Part shown: piece by piece, positions 1 to 8,162 of the stretch
Layout: each line of letters opens with the position of its first letter
Position numbering within the stretch: position 1 is the first letter of the stretch
From: Candidatus Aminicenantota bacterium
GTDB lineage: Bacteria; Acidobacteriota; Aminicenantia; JAMOAD01
Direction of reading: 5' to 3'
Assembly (NCBI GenBank): GCA_027031485.1
Contig: JALVQI010000126.1
Coordinates: 1-35,230, forward strand
Length of the DNA stretch: 35,230 bases
Translations under genes and position numbers: made by a program
Notes under the pieces: model-generated
Database searches by the model: none
Seen by the model: the letters and a program-made list of their open reading frames with translations, nothing else
What the model was told of the DNA's origin: nothing

Positions 1-28
1 GTGATAACATTGTATCTTGATATCCCAT
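1..28 (-). CDS. Transposase, N-terminal fragment (runs off the window)
   Basis: An ATG at 28-26 on the minus strand is preceded by AGGAGG with a spacing of about six bases. It opens a frame reading MGYQDTMLS before the window ends. The pattern M-x-x-Q-x-T-x-x-x is reminiscent of IS4/DUF4372 transposases. The surrounding IS-like end supports a transposase, but only nine codons are visible, so the family is an inference. Confidence 0.4.
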
Positions 29-97
29 GGGACACCTCCTGTGTGGATTTTTTTGAAAATACTTGTATATTATACATCTTCACGCGGAGGTGTCCCA
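28..97 (-). repeat. 12-bp perfect inverted repeat that can sequester the transposase RBS
   Basis: The arms are 28-39 (TGGGACACCTCC on plus) and 86-97 (GGAGGTGTCCCA on plus). They are perfect complements separated by 46 bases. On the minus-strand transcript the downstream arm contains the Shine-Dalgarno GGAGG and reaches the start codon, so pairing would block translation. A transcript begun at the internal promoter (start near 62) lacks the upstream arm and would remain translatable. Confidence 0.7.
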
Positions 98-98
98 A
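69..98 (-). promoter_or_regulatory. Internal transposase promoter
   Basis: On the minus strand there is TTGGGA (98-93, four of six matches to the -35 consensus), an 18-base spacer and a perfect TATAAT (74-69). The expected start is near position 62. This is inside the loop of the inverted repeat, so only transcripts entering from outside the element carry both arms. Confidence 0.5.
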
Positions 99-142
99 TC
101 CTCTGTTTTTTTCCGGACACTACTGATATGAGTGTTTTTTTC

Positions 143-171
143 TTGATTATTAAGGAGGTATTTCATATAAT
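143..171 (+). promoter_or_regulatory. Promoter for the binding-protein/kinase cassette, probably leaderless
   Basis: TTGATT (143-148), a 17-base spacer and TATAAT (166-171). The ATG of the next gene begins eight bases after the -10 box, about where transcription should start. An AAGGAGG lies in the spacer at 152-158, about 20 bases from the ATG. That is too far for a normal ribosome binding site, and it would not be transcribed from this promoter. Confidence 0.55.
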
Positions 172-178
172 ATAAAAT

Positions 179-1258
179 ATGCATAAGAAGAATCATTATT
201 TTTTTGCTTTAATTTTTTTAATTATTTTTTCTTTATATTTTTTCAATGAATGTAAGAAGGAAAATACTCTGAAAATAGGAATAATTTCTAATTTCTCTGG
301 TCCTAACGGAGGAACGGGAGTCTCTCTTATATACTCCATAGATAAATCTTTGGCTAATTCTAATATAAAAAATTATCGTTTTATTATATCAAATGATAGT
401 TGGGACCCAAATAAAATAGAAAATGCTCTGGATGATGTGCTTTCAAAAAAACCTTCTCTCCTGATTTTAGCAACTACTTCAACAGCCCTGCTTAAAATAC
501 TCGATAGGTTAAATAGTTTGAATATTCCTGTTATTTCTCTTTCATCAACAACCACAAAAATTGTTCATAGAAATGATAATATCTTTTCATTTGCATTAAA
601 TATGAAGGAGGAACAGAGACAAATTGCAGAAAAATTTAACGACTCAGGTTGGAAATCCATAGTAATAATTAAAGATAACAAAAATTACAAATATACAACA
701 CCAGCATTAAGGTATTTTTCTCATTATTATAAGGGAAAAATTGAAAAAGTATTTGATTTTAAAAGTGGGAATCTTGATATTAATAAATTAAAATCCTTTT
801 TATTTTCAAAAAATGATTTTTCAAATGTAGATGCATTTTATTTTTTAATCGGATTTTCTTATGAGCCCGGGATAATATATCAAATTATTAGACAAAAGTA
901 CTTAAAAAAGCCTGTATTTCTTACACCCTGGGGTGCAGAAAATTTTGAAATTTTTGCAGGCAAAAATATAAATGATGTTATTGTAGCTACTTATTATAAT
1001 ACTGAGAAAGATAGTTATCTATCAAAATGGGTAAAGGATTATGAAAAAATATTTGAAACAAAGGTTACACTTTTAAGTATATTAGGTAAAGAGACTGCTA
1101 ATTTTTTAAAAATTATTTATTCAAAATACAATAACTTAGATTTGATGTCTTTCAAAAGAGGGGTCTTAAAAAGTGAGGAAATTAGAAATCTTCCTGTAAA
1201 GCTTGATGAATATGGAGACTGCATGAGAAAGATAGTTTTTGTAAGGCTGGATAATTAA
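179..1258 (+). CDS. Periplasmic substrate-binding-like lipoprotein, likely ligand sensor for the adjacent kinase
   Basis: A 359-residue exported protein. Residues 7-22 form a hydrophobic signal segment followed by Cys25, so a lipoprotein is possible although the lipobox (FFNEC) is not canonical. The mature part starts TLKIGIISNFSGPNGG and continues with alternating beta/alpha segments. This matches type 1 periplasmic binding proteins of the branched-chain amino acid/Leu-Ile-Val class. No ABC permease or ATPase genes accompany it. Instead the hybrid histidine kinase begins one base after its stop codon. I infer that it presents a bound ligand to the kinase, as LuxP does for LuxQ or TorT for TorS. 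An in-frame stop at 173-175 makes ATG 179 the first available start. The ligand cannot be told from sequence. Confidence 0.75.
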   Translation: MHKKNHYFFALIFLIIFSLYFFNECKKENTLKIGIISNFSGPNGGTGVSLIYSIDKSLANSNIKNYRFIISNDSWDPNKIENALDDVLSKKPSLLILATTSTALLKILDRLNSLNIPVISLSSTTTKIVHRNDNIFSFALNMKEEQRQIAEKFNDSGWKSIVIIKDNKNYKYTTPALRYFSHYYKGKIEKVFDFKSGNLDINKLKSFLFSKNDFSNVDAFYFLIGFSYEPGIIYQIIRQKYLKKPVFLTPWGAENFEIFAGKNINDVIVATYYNTEKDSYLSKWVKDYEKIFETKVTLLSILGKETANFLKIIYSKYNNLDLMSFKRGVLKSEEIRNLPVKLDEYGDCMRKIVFVRLDN

Positions 1259-1259
1259 T

Positions 1260-3821
1260 ATGAAAGATAGATTTAGTCTTAGACATTTATTTATATTAGT
1301 TATTTTAATATCTTTGCTCATTATGCTTGTTTATCTATCTTTTTTTAGTAGAAAGCTTAATTATGAAATAAAGAAAGAGATAAGAAATAATTCTAACATT
1401 ATATTAAAAGAAATAGAGTCTAACTTTTCTAATAAAATATTAAGAGAAATTGTTGTAACAAAAATTATAAGCAGTAGTAGCTATAGAAGAATAATTGAGT
1501 TGCCTGAGATAAGAAAAACAGTATTAAAAAATACCGCTTTTATTTACATCTTAAATAATGAATGTAAAATTTCAAAATTAATTTTTATAGATCAGTACAA
1601 TAAAAATTTTTTATTTCCGGGTATGGATCTTTCAAATTTCCCCTTCTGCAAATTTATTATGAAAAATTATAAAAATTTTAAAATTAGAGAAACAAAAATA
1701 TCAAATCCATACTATGATCCGCTCTCTGGTAAAATACTGATTTCAATAATTGTAAAAATAAAAAATGGAATATATGTTAGAAATCTGTATTTAAATTCTT
1801 TGCTGTTGGCTATTTCAAAAAAAGATTATTTTTTGAAGAAAATAGTCCTAATTGTAAAAAGGAAGACCAATGTTATCCTTTTTAATTCATCCCCTGAGAA
1901 AATACCTATAAAGAAAATTGATTTAACTGATGAAAAATTAGTATTAGAAGATAAAACGGAATACATATTGAGTAAAGCAAATTTGAAAAATACTAATACA
2001 ATGTTATTAATCTTAATTCCAATAACAGAGTACAAAAGTTTTAGAATATTATTTTATAATTTTATAATTTTTACATTATCCTTTTTTGGAATTATTATTA
2101 TCTTGTTTATTTTTATGTTAAAAAATCATATCGTATCACCTTTAAGCAATTTTACCAATATAATGTTCTCTACACAGAAGAATATAGTAAAAATTCAAAG
2201 CATAAAAAAGATAAAATCAATTTTCAAGGAATTTAATATTTTAAAAAATAATTATATCAATGAATTAAACAGGGAAATTAAAATAAAGGAAACATTATCA
2301 GAGGTTGGGTTTGGTCTCATTATCTACAATTCAATTCAAGGAAGAATTAGAATTTTTGATATTAATTCTTATGTTTTAAAATTTTTCAATATTAATAGTT
2401 CTACAATAAAGACCAATGAAAAAACAAGGAGTTTAAAAATCAATAACAAAAAACTTATGGATTTTTTAAAAAATATATTATACAGAGTTAAAGAGAATCC
2501 TAAAAAGAAAAAATTTAGATATATATATCGTTATAAAAAGGAAAAAGTTTATTATCTCGAGATATCATGGGATGAAATAATTTATTCAGGGGTGAAAAAC
2601 TATTTTATGCTTTTCAGAGACATAACAAATGATGTAATTACTGAAGAAAGATTATTTCAAAGTCAAAAACTTGAAATAATCGGACAATTATCCGGTGGTA
2701 TAGCCCATGATTTTAACAATATATTATCCATAATTGTAGGTAATTTGGAGTTAGCTCGAAAATCCGATGATATTGAATATATTAAAGAGAAATTAGATAA
2801 AACATTTAGCGCTTCCCAAAGAGCTTCAGATTTAATAAAACAATTATTAACATTATCTAAAAAAGATGAAATTTTGGATAAAGAGATTATTAGTATGAAT
2901 GATCTTCTATTAGAGACATTAGATCTTGCAAGAAAGATTACTAAAGGCATAAGGATTTCGTATGAAAATAGAGCAAAAGAAGATAAAGTTTATGCCGAAT
3001 ACTCTTTATTATCTTCTTCCATAATGAATTTTATTATAAATGCTAAAGATGCTATCATAGAAAAAGGAATTGCCGAAGGTAAAATCTTAGTTTATTTAAA
3101 AGAAAAAACTTTTATGAAGAGAAAATATGTATCAATTGTAATTAAAGATAATGGTGTTGGAATAGAATTAGAAAATATTAAGAAAATTTTTGACCCATTT
3201 TTTACAACTAAACCGAGAGGAAAAGGTACCGGTTTGGGTTTGAGCGTTACTTTAAGTTACATAAAAAAATTAGGAGGTGAAATTAATGTTTTTTCAGAAA
3301 AGGGTAGGGGAACCGAGTTTGAAATATTGATCCCTCTTTCATGTGCGGATAAAGATTCTAAATTAGTTAAACCACTAAAAAAATTAGATCTGGAACTAAA
3401 CAATTATAATTATCTTATTAAAAATTTAAAAGTTTTAATAGTTGATGATGAAATTGATATAAGAGAAGCCACAAAAAATCTGTTTAAAGAAGAATTTGGA
3501 ATAAATGCGGATTTGGCATCCAATGGAACAATAGCATATGATAAAATATTAAAAAATAATTATGATTTTGTCTTGCTTGATGTAATAATGCCAGACCTTC
3601 GCGGTGATCAGGTTATTGAAAAATTGGAAAAAGAAATTAAAGAAATTCGTTCAATTATTTACATATTAACAGGTTTTATTGAGGAGGGAATGGACTATCT
3701 ATTAAAGTCTAAATTAATTAGAAAGATAATAATAAAACCTATTGATTTAAAGAAAATAAAAGAAATTTTAATTGATTTTATAAATATGAAAAAGGAGGAA
3801 AAAAATGGAGAAAGAAGTTAA
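1260..3821 (+). CDS. Hybrid sensor histidine kinase with C-terminal receiver domain
   Basis: An 853-residue inner-membrane kinase. TM1 lies near residues 10-29 and TM2 near 261-289. They flank an extracytoplasmic sensor of about 230 residues. A PAS-like region follows (about 345-455), then the H-box with phospho-acceptor His483 in GGIAHDFNNI. The ATPase domain has the N-box NFIINAKDAI near 589, DNGVGIE near 630 and GKGTGLGLS near 655. The C-terminal receiver begins at KVLIVDDE and has phospho-acceptor Asp774 in LLDVIMPD. Its start is one base after the binding-protein stop, so the two are probably translationally coupled. No HPt protein or DNA-binding response regulator is encoded nearby, so the output partner must be elsewhere. 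Confidence 0.93.
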   Translation: MKDRFSLRHLFILVILISLLIMLVYLSFFSRKLNYEIKKEIRNNSNIILKEIESNFSNKILREIVVTKIISSSSYRRIIELPEIRKTVLKNTAFIYILNNECKISKLIFIDQYNKNFLFPGMDLSNFPFCKFIMKNYKNFKIRETKISNPYYDPLSGKILISIIVKIKNGIYVRNLYLNSLLLAISKKDYFLKKIVLIVKRKTNVILFNSSPEKIPIKKIDLTDEKLVLEDKTEYILSKANLKNTNTMLLILIPITEYKSFRILFYNFIIFTLSFFGIIIILFIFMLKNHIVSPLSNFTNIMFSTQKNIVKIQSIKKIKSIFKEFNILKNNYINELNREIKIKETLSEVGFGLIIYNSIQGRIRIFDINSYVLKFFNINSSTIKTNEKTRSLKINNKKLMDFLKNILYRVKENPKKKKFRYIYRYKKEKVYYLEISWDEIIYSGVKNYFMLFRDITNDVITEERLFQSQKLEIIGQLSGGIAHDFNNILSIIVGNLELARKSDDIEYIKEKLDKTFSASQRASDLIKQLLTLSKKDEILDKEIISMNDLLLETLDLARKITKGIRISYENRAKEDKVYAEYSLLSSSIMNFIINAKDAIIEKGIAEGKILVYLKEKTFMKRKYVSIVIKDNGVGIELENIKKIFDPFFTTKPRGKGTGLGLSVTLSYIKKLGGEINVFSEKGRGTEFEILIPLSCADKDSKLVKPLKKLDLELNNYNYLIKNLKVLIVDDEIDIREATKNLFKEEFGINADLASNGTIAYDKILKNNYDFVLLDVIMPDLRGDQVIEKLEKEIKEIRSIIYILTGFIEEGMDYLLKSKLIRKIIIKPIDLKKIKEILIDFINMKKEEKNGERS

Positions 3822-4119
3822 GTTGAAAAGTATTGACCCTGTTGGCTTCGGAGCATTTACTGCTATTTTGTACGGCTTATTAGGGTTATTTTATGGTTTT
3901 ATTTTTCTTTTAATTGCAAGCGTAGGAGCATCTTTTTCAGGTGGTTTCGGTGGTTCTTCCAATTTTGGTTCTCTATCTTCGAGTATTGGTGTGTTAGGAA
4001 TCGTTATATTTCCGATAATATTTGCGATAATGGGTTTCATAGGAGGTCTCATAGGAGCGTTAATTCTTAATTTATCTCTTGCCATAATCAAAGGATTGAG
4101 AATAAAGCTGGAAGAATAA
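3805..4119 (+). CDS. Small integral membrane protein, unknown function
   Basis: A 104-residue protein with two strongly hydrophobic stretches (about 16-45 and 60-95), separated by a Gly/Ser/Phe-rich loop (SGGFGGSSNFGSLSSS). It resembles small uncharacterised two-helix membrane proteins with a short charged N-terminus and an amphipathic end. I cannot name a function. The start is supported by AAGGAGG six bases upstream, and it overlaps the last 17 bases of the kinase gene, so the two are co-translated. Being tied to the sensor cassette, it could be an accessory of that system, which is inference only. Confidence 0.8.
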   Translation: MEKEVKLKSIDPVGFGAFTAILYGLLGLFYGFIFLLIASVGASFSGGFGGSSNFGSLSSSIGVLGIVIFPIIFAIMGFIGGLIGALILNLSLAIIKGLRIKLEE

Positions 4120-4139
4120 AAACATAAAATAATACTTCG

Positions 4140-4155
4140 CATAATATATATTATG
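4140..4155. repeat. 16-bp A+T-rich perfect palindrome upstream of the exported-protein gene
   Basis: CATAATATATATTATG reads the same on both strands. It lies 45 bases before the start of the 189-residue exported protein, between two genes of the same orientation. It could be an operator or part of a promoter. In such A+T-rich DNA chance is also possible. Confidence 0.3.
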
Positions 4156-4199
4156 TAAACTTTTTGATATAAATCTTAAATTTTTTTAAGGAGGCAACG

Positions 4200-4769
4200 A
4201 TGAAAAAGTTTTTTTCTGTATTTCTTTTAATTTTATTTATTAGCACTTTTCTTATCAGTGACAATATTTATTCCATTAAAAAACATTTGAAAAATGCTGA
4301 ATATTATCTTAGTAATGGACAAAAAGATAAAGCTTTATCTGAAATTTATGATTCCATAATGCTTATAAATAATTTAAAGGAATTCAAGTTAGCTGACTTT
4401 TCTCTCATTGATAAAGTAAATGGATACAAAATGTATGATAAAAAGGCCACAGAGAATACCTTATTTTTCGGCGAACCATTTTATATTTACATGGAGCCTG
4501 TAGGTTTTAAAATTGTTAAAACAAAATCCGGTTATTATATGTGGGTAAGCGAGGATGCTAAAATCATTGATAATAAAACAGGAAAAACATTATTTGAAAG
4601 AAAAAATTGGGTAACCATGAAAAGAGCTTACCCCTTCCCTACCATTCCCTTTTATATAACTAACAGAATTACAGATTTTCCGAGAGGAAGCTATACATTT
4701 ATAGGTTTAATAAAAGATCATTTAAAAAATAAGGTAATAAAAAAAGTCTTTAAATTTGAAGTAAAATAA
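4200..4769 (+). CDS. Exported protein of unknown function
   Basis: A 189-residue protein with a clear signal peptide (residues 1 to about 20, Lys-Lys then a hydrophobic core). A helical stretch follows with a TPR-like look (KNAEYYLSNGQKDKALSEIYDS). The C-terminal half (about 85-189) is rich in beta-strand and aromatic residues, ending in a strand-like VFKFEVK. I do not recognise the family. The ribosome binding site AAGGAGG is well placed. The gene lies 80 bases after the membrane protein and ends directly against the stop of the convergent broken hydrolase, with no spacer for a terminator. Confidence 0.75.
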   Translation: MKKFFSVFLLILFISTFLISDNIYSIKKHLKNAEYYLSNGQKDKALSEIYDSIMLINNLKEFKLADFSLIDKVNGYKMYDKKATENTLFFGEPFYIYMEPVGFKIVKTKSGYYMWVSEDAKIIDNKTGKTLFERKNWVTMKRAYPFPTIPFYITNRITDFPRGSYTFIGLIKDHLKNKVIKKVFKFEVK

Positions 4770-5285
4770 TCATTTATCTTTATTAATTTGTTTTAAAATC
4801 CAATCCTTAATTATTTTAAGAGCTTTTGGAGAAAAAGTTTGCTCTATTTTACTATATTCCATTGTTGAACCGCTCTTACATTCCTGAAAAAGGTGGTTTA
4901 ACCCATCTAATTTTAATACTGTAACATTCTTGTTTCCTCCTCTTTCAAGAGCATTTTTTATTGCTTTCAGATTTTCATCCGCAGAAACTTGAGTATCTTT
5001 TGAACCATTAAGAGCTAAAATAGGATCATATTTTAAAAAAAAGATAAACCAGGGACTTGTCAACTGTTTTATCTGAAGTTTAATAAAATCTTCTTTCTTT
5101 ACTCCTTTCGGAAGCTCAGATTTAATATATACTTTATTAAGATAGTCTGATAATTCATTTTTTATTTCTTTTACATCCTGTGAATTTAAAATTATATCAT
5201 ATATCTCTTTATTGATTTTAAGCGCATTTTCAATTTTTTTATCACTCGCTCCTGAAGCTTTCAATATAGCTTCTGTTTGCATCAA
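4770..5285 (-). pseudogene. Alpha/beta hydrolase, C-terminal half of a frameshifted gene
   Basis: This 171-codon frame continues the hydrolase that stops at 5282. It carries the rest of the catalytic triad: Asp97 in ALNGSKD and His131 in LDGLNHLF, the usual positions for this family. Its apparent TTG/ATG start lies inside what should be continuous protein. Compared with the family as I know it, about 11 residues are missing between FFLKYDP and ILALNG, where a segment such as xxALxKVKCPV normally lies. Two independent lesions suggest a decaying gene rather than one read error. The triad is split between two peptides, so activity is doubtful. Confidence 0.75.
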
Positions 5286-6139
5286 TAGTAAAGATCTCCT
5301 TTTATTCCGGGGCTTGCAAGCAAAACGATAAAGCTAACATCTTTTGATTTTGATGCTACAATTGTAGCTATAATCCCTCCTTCACTGTGCCCTATAAGCC
5401 CTATTTGCTCTTTATCTATCTCTTTTCTTGTTTTCAAATACTCTACAGCAGCTTCAACATCCTTTACAAAATCCAAGGTTGTAGCTTTTCTGTAATCTCC
5501 GGTGGATTTACCTGTTCCACGATCATCAAATCTTAATGTGGCTATCCCGTGTCTTGTCAGATAATCTGATATTACAAGAAAAGGCTTATGTCCGAAAACT
5601 TCTTCATTTCTATTCTCAGGTCCGTTACCCGTTATAAATATTACTGCTGGAAATTTTTCGGTTTTCCTCGGTAATGTCAGAGTTCCCGCAAGGATAATGT
5701 CATCTTTTACATTCTTAAATTTTATATCTTCAGAATAGTACGGATATGGATTTTTAGGCTCCTGAGGCCTCTTTAGCTCAGGTTTTGAGCCCATCTTCCT
5801 TATTAATTTTAGCGGTAAATTAAGTCCTGATTGTCTCAAGATACCTTTGATTATATTGTTATTTTCCAATTTACCATTAAACCTTATTCCTGCTTCAGAT
5901 ACAATAAGTATTAATTTTGAATCTTTAAATTTTGTTTTTGTTACAGGTATTCCATAAGCATTTTGATCCGGACTATCCATCTTTGTTTTATAACCTTCAC
6001 CCCTTTTTTCAATGTGAAATACAATCCTTAATTTAATTCCTTGAATATTAAGCACTCCGAACCAATCGCCTGAAATATCCTGACCATAAAGTCCCAAACT
6101 ATAAAACAAAATAAATAAAAGTAATATAAGTTTTTTCAT
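5282..6139 (-). CDS. Alpha/beta hydrolase (esterase-like), N-terminal half, truncated by frameshift
   Basis: A 285-residue frame with a signal peptide (1 to about 19, ending LYGQ). A beta-rich N-terminal domain (about 20-115, starting ISGDWFGVL) follows, then an alpha/beta hydrolase fold. Nucleophile Ser252 sits in GHSEGG, and the oxyanion region is near ITGNGPENRNE. The frame ends early after LLASPGIKGDLYY. Adding one T to the short run at 5290-5292 (minus strand) would read GDLLLLMQTEA and join the downstream frame. That is the sequence expected for this family of exported hydrolases. The ribosome binding site AAGGAG is good. It is a lone gene convergent with the sensor cassette. The substrate is unknown. 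Confidence 0.8.
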   Translation of the reverse strand: MKKLILLLFILFYSLGLYGQDISGDWFGVLNIQGIKLRIVFHIEKRGEGYKTKMDSPDQNAYGIPVTKTKFKDSKLILIVSEAGIRFNGKLENNNIIKGILRQSGLNLPLKLIRKMGSKPELKRPQEPKNPYPYYSEDIKFKNVKDDIILAGTLTLPRKTEKFPAVIFITGNGPENRNEEVFGHKPFLVISDYLTRHGIATLRFDDRGTGKSTGDYRKATTLDFVKDVEAAVEYLKTRKEIDKEQIGLIGHSEGGIIATIVASKSKDVSFIVLLASPGIKGDLYY

Positions 6140-6293
6140 TCCCGTCTCCTTATTATTTATATATTTTTATATACCTTTTATTCATATTATATATACGAAT
6201 TTTTTAATGTTTTTATTCAAATTATTGCCAGTTTATTGATTTATTTTTTACGTAGAAAAAGGTTGATAAAATGCATTAATTTTTTTATGAAAA

Positions 6294-6309
6294 TGTCGGC
6301 ATGCCGACA
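6294..6309 (-). terminator. Probable weak terminator (16-bp palindrome) after the oxidoreductase gene
   Basis: TGTCGGCATGCCGACA is a perfect palindrome five bases beyond the stop of the aldehyde oxidoreductase gene. On the minus strand it can form a six-pair stem with a CATG loop followed by TTTT. It marks the likely end of the catabolic cluster. It could instead be an operator for the downstream hydrolase gene. Confidence 0.45.
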
Positions 6310-6313
6310 ATCT

Positions 6314-8050
6314 TTAAAAAACCTTCCACCCCTTTAAATCATAATAATCTTTTAATAATTGTAAATACTCTTCCTTAGTTAAAGAGTTTTTATCAAAAGG
6401 ATTATTAAAAAAGTGCTCGGGGAGCATATCATCTTCAGGCTGTTTCATTCCCTCTCTCAAATTAAACTCCCTTGCCATATCCGTTATTTTTTTTGCTATT
6501 TCTCTGAACTCTTTTTCACTATAATCTATACCGGTAATACTCTTTAAGATTTTATTTAATTCATCATAATAAATTATATCTCTGAAGAACCTGCAAAGAA
6601 TGAATGTATCATAAATCGTAAGTCTATCCTCGTATTCAATCAAAAGCTTTGCTTTATCTTTAATCTGCTCGGGTGGAATTATTCCTGCCAGCTCAGGTTT
6701 ATAAAAAGTAGTTCTTAAATGGCATGCTCCTCTGTCAGAAACACCAAAGGCAAGACCCATACCTTTTAAAACTCTCGGATCATAGCCGGGAGGTTCAAGA
6801 CCTTTAACATGAATTGCCATATCTGTCAAACCAAGCTCTTCGGAAGCTTTTTTAACACCTTCCGCAAGTATATCCCCTACTCCTTCTCTGTTTGCAATTT
6901 TATATAATAGCTCTGCTATCCTTTCAGTTTCCCCATAATCAATTTTAAAATCAATTTTGCCACGTTTGTATGCCTCTATAGCAAATCCCACCAAATTTCC
7001 AGCTGTAATTGTATCAATTCCCAATTTATCACAAAGATCATTCAAATAAGCTATATCATTATAATTATCAACAAAAGATATTCCACCGAAAGCATTTATT
7101 GTTTCATATTCAGGACCATCTACCTTTAATCCTTTGTATTTTCCGTATTTAACCTTTGATTTTCTTGTGCATGCAATAAAACAGTATCCGCAGGACTCAG
7201 GCTTTACTTCAAGCTCATTTAAAAGTGCTTCACCATTTATTTTATCAACAAATGGAACTGTTCCATCCTGCCAGTATCTTGAAGGAAATGCATTGAATTT
7301 TGTCGTAAATCCCACGGTAAGAGATGTTCCGTACTTTCTATATGCCTGAAAAACAGGGTGAACCTTTCCCCTCTGTAGAAGTTCCCTGTTGAATTCTTTT
7401 AACAAATCTTCTGAATATATCTCTTTTTTTTGATTCCCGTAAAAAACAATTCCTTTTAATTTTTTACTGCCTAAAACCGCTCCCACACCTGTTCTTCCGA
7501 GTGATCTTCCGAAATCATTGTTTACATAGGCAAATTTTACAAGTTTTTCACCCGCTACTCCTATTGTAATCGCAGATGCTTTAAATTGAGAATATCTTTC
7601 TTCCAAAATTTTCTCAGTTTCAAAAGCATCCTTTCCGACCAGACTATTATCCTCTTTAAATTCAACTCCTTTATCTGAAATAACCATATATCCCCAATTT
7701 TTCATCTCTCCTTTTATAATAATTGCATCGTATCCTGTTTTAGCTATATTTAAAAAGGCTTTTCCTCCTGCATAAGATTCAGAATAAAACCCTGTAAGAG
7801 GAGATTTTGTAAATGTTGCAAATCTATTGGCTCCCCAGGTTGAAATTCCTATTGCAGGACCAATTGCTATAATTAGATTATTATCCTTTGAAAGAGGCTC
7901 AACACCTTCAGGATTTTCCTTTAGCAGAAGATAGGTGCCCAGTCCTTTTCCTCCGATATATTTTTCATAGATCATAGTATCAAGGGATTCAACAAAAAAC
8001 TTCCTCTGATTAAGATCAATTTTTAAGATTTTTCCGTAATTTCCTTTCAT
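6314..8050 (-). CDS. Aldehyde:ferredoxin oxidoreductase family (tungsten enzyme)
   Basis: A 578-residue protein matching the AOR family along its whole length. It begins GNYGKILKIDL and has the cofactor-binding N-terminal domain (SPLTGFYSESYAGG, GRTGVGAVLGSKKLK). The 4Fe-4S ligands are Cys287, Cys290, Cys294 (CGYCFIAC) and Cys486. Domain 2/3 signatures DKLGIDTITAG (341-351), GYDPR (422-426) and DRGACHLR (439-446) are present. Members oxidise aldehydes to carboxylic acids with reduction of ferredoxin, using tungsten-bispyranopterin in the cytoplasm. The gene is last in the catabolic cluster, 112 bases after the amidase gene, with its own Shine-Dalgarno (GAGGAG), so it may also have its own promoter. 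I infer that it removes the aldehyde made by the aminotransferase. The exact substrate is not visible. Confidence 0.93.
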   Translation of the reverse strand: MKGNYGKILKIDLNQRKFFVESLDTMIYEKYIGGKGLGTYLLLKENPEGVEPLSKDNNLIIAIGPAIGISTWGANRFATFTKSPLTGFYSESYAGGKAFLNIAKTGYDAIIIKGEMKNWGYMVISDKGVEFKEDNSLVGKDAFETEKILEERYSQFKASAITIGVAGEKLVKFAYVNNDFGRSLGRTGVGAVLGSKKLKGIVFYGNQKKEIYSEDLLKEFNRELLQRGKVHPVFQAYRKYGTSLTVGFTTKFNAFPSRYWQDGTVPFVDKINGEALLNELEVKPESCGYCFIACTRKSKVKYGKYKGLKVDGPEYETINAFGGISFVDNYNDIAYLNDLCDKLGIDTITAGNLVGFAIEAYKRGKIDFKIDYGETERIAELLYKIANREGVGDILAEGVKKASEELGLTDMAIHVKGLEPPGYDPRVLKGMGLAFGVSDRGACHLRTTFYKPELAGIIPPEQIKDKAKLLIEYEDRLTIYDTFILCRFFRDIIYYDELNKILKSITGIDYSEKEFREIAKKITDMAREFNLREGMKQPEDDMLPEHFFNNPFDKNSLTKEEYLQLLKDYYDLKGWKVF

Positions 8051-8162
8051 TTTTTCGCTCCTCTATAAATAATGAAAAATTTCTTTAAATATCTTTTTCT
8101 TTCCATATTCTTAAATATTAAACCATAATTCATCATTAGTAAATATTATATTAATTATATTT

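Larger units (their letters stand above)
1..119 (-). mobile_element. Insertion-sequence end, element continuing to the left of the window
   Basis: The outer end reads, on the minus strand, TGTCCGG followed by a run of A (119 down to about 105). Going inward there is a promoter, a long inverted repeat, a strong ribosome binding site and the first codons of an open frame that runs off the window. This is the usual layout of an IS 5' end. The nine visible residues (MGYQDTMLS) resemble the N-termini of IS4-family transposases of the DUF4372 type, as far as I recall that family. This is too short to be sure of the family. The other end and any target duplication lie outside the window. Confidence 0.55.

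Noticed and set aside
152-158. AAGGAGG before the binding-protein gene as its ribosome binding site
   Set aside because: It is about 20 bases from the ATG and lies between the -35 and -10 boxes of the likely promoter.
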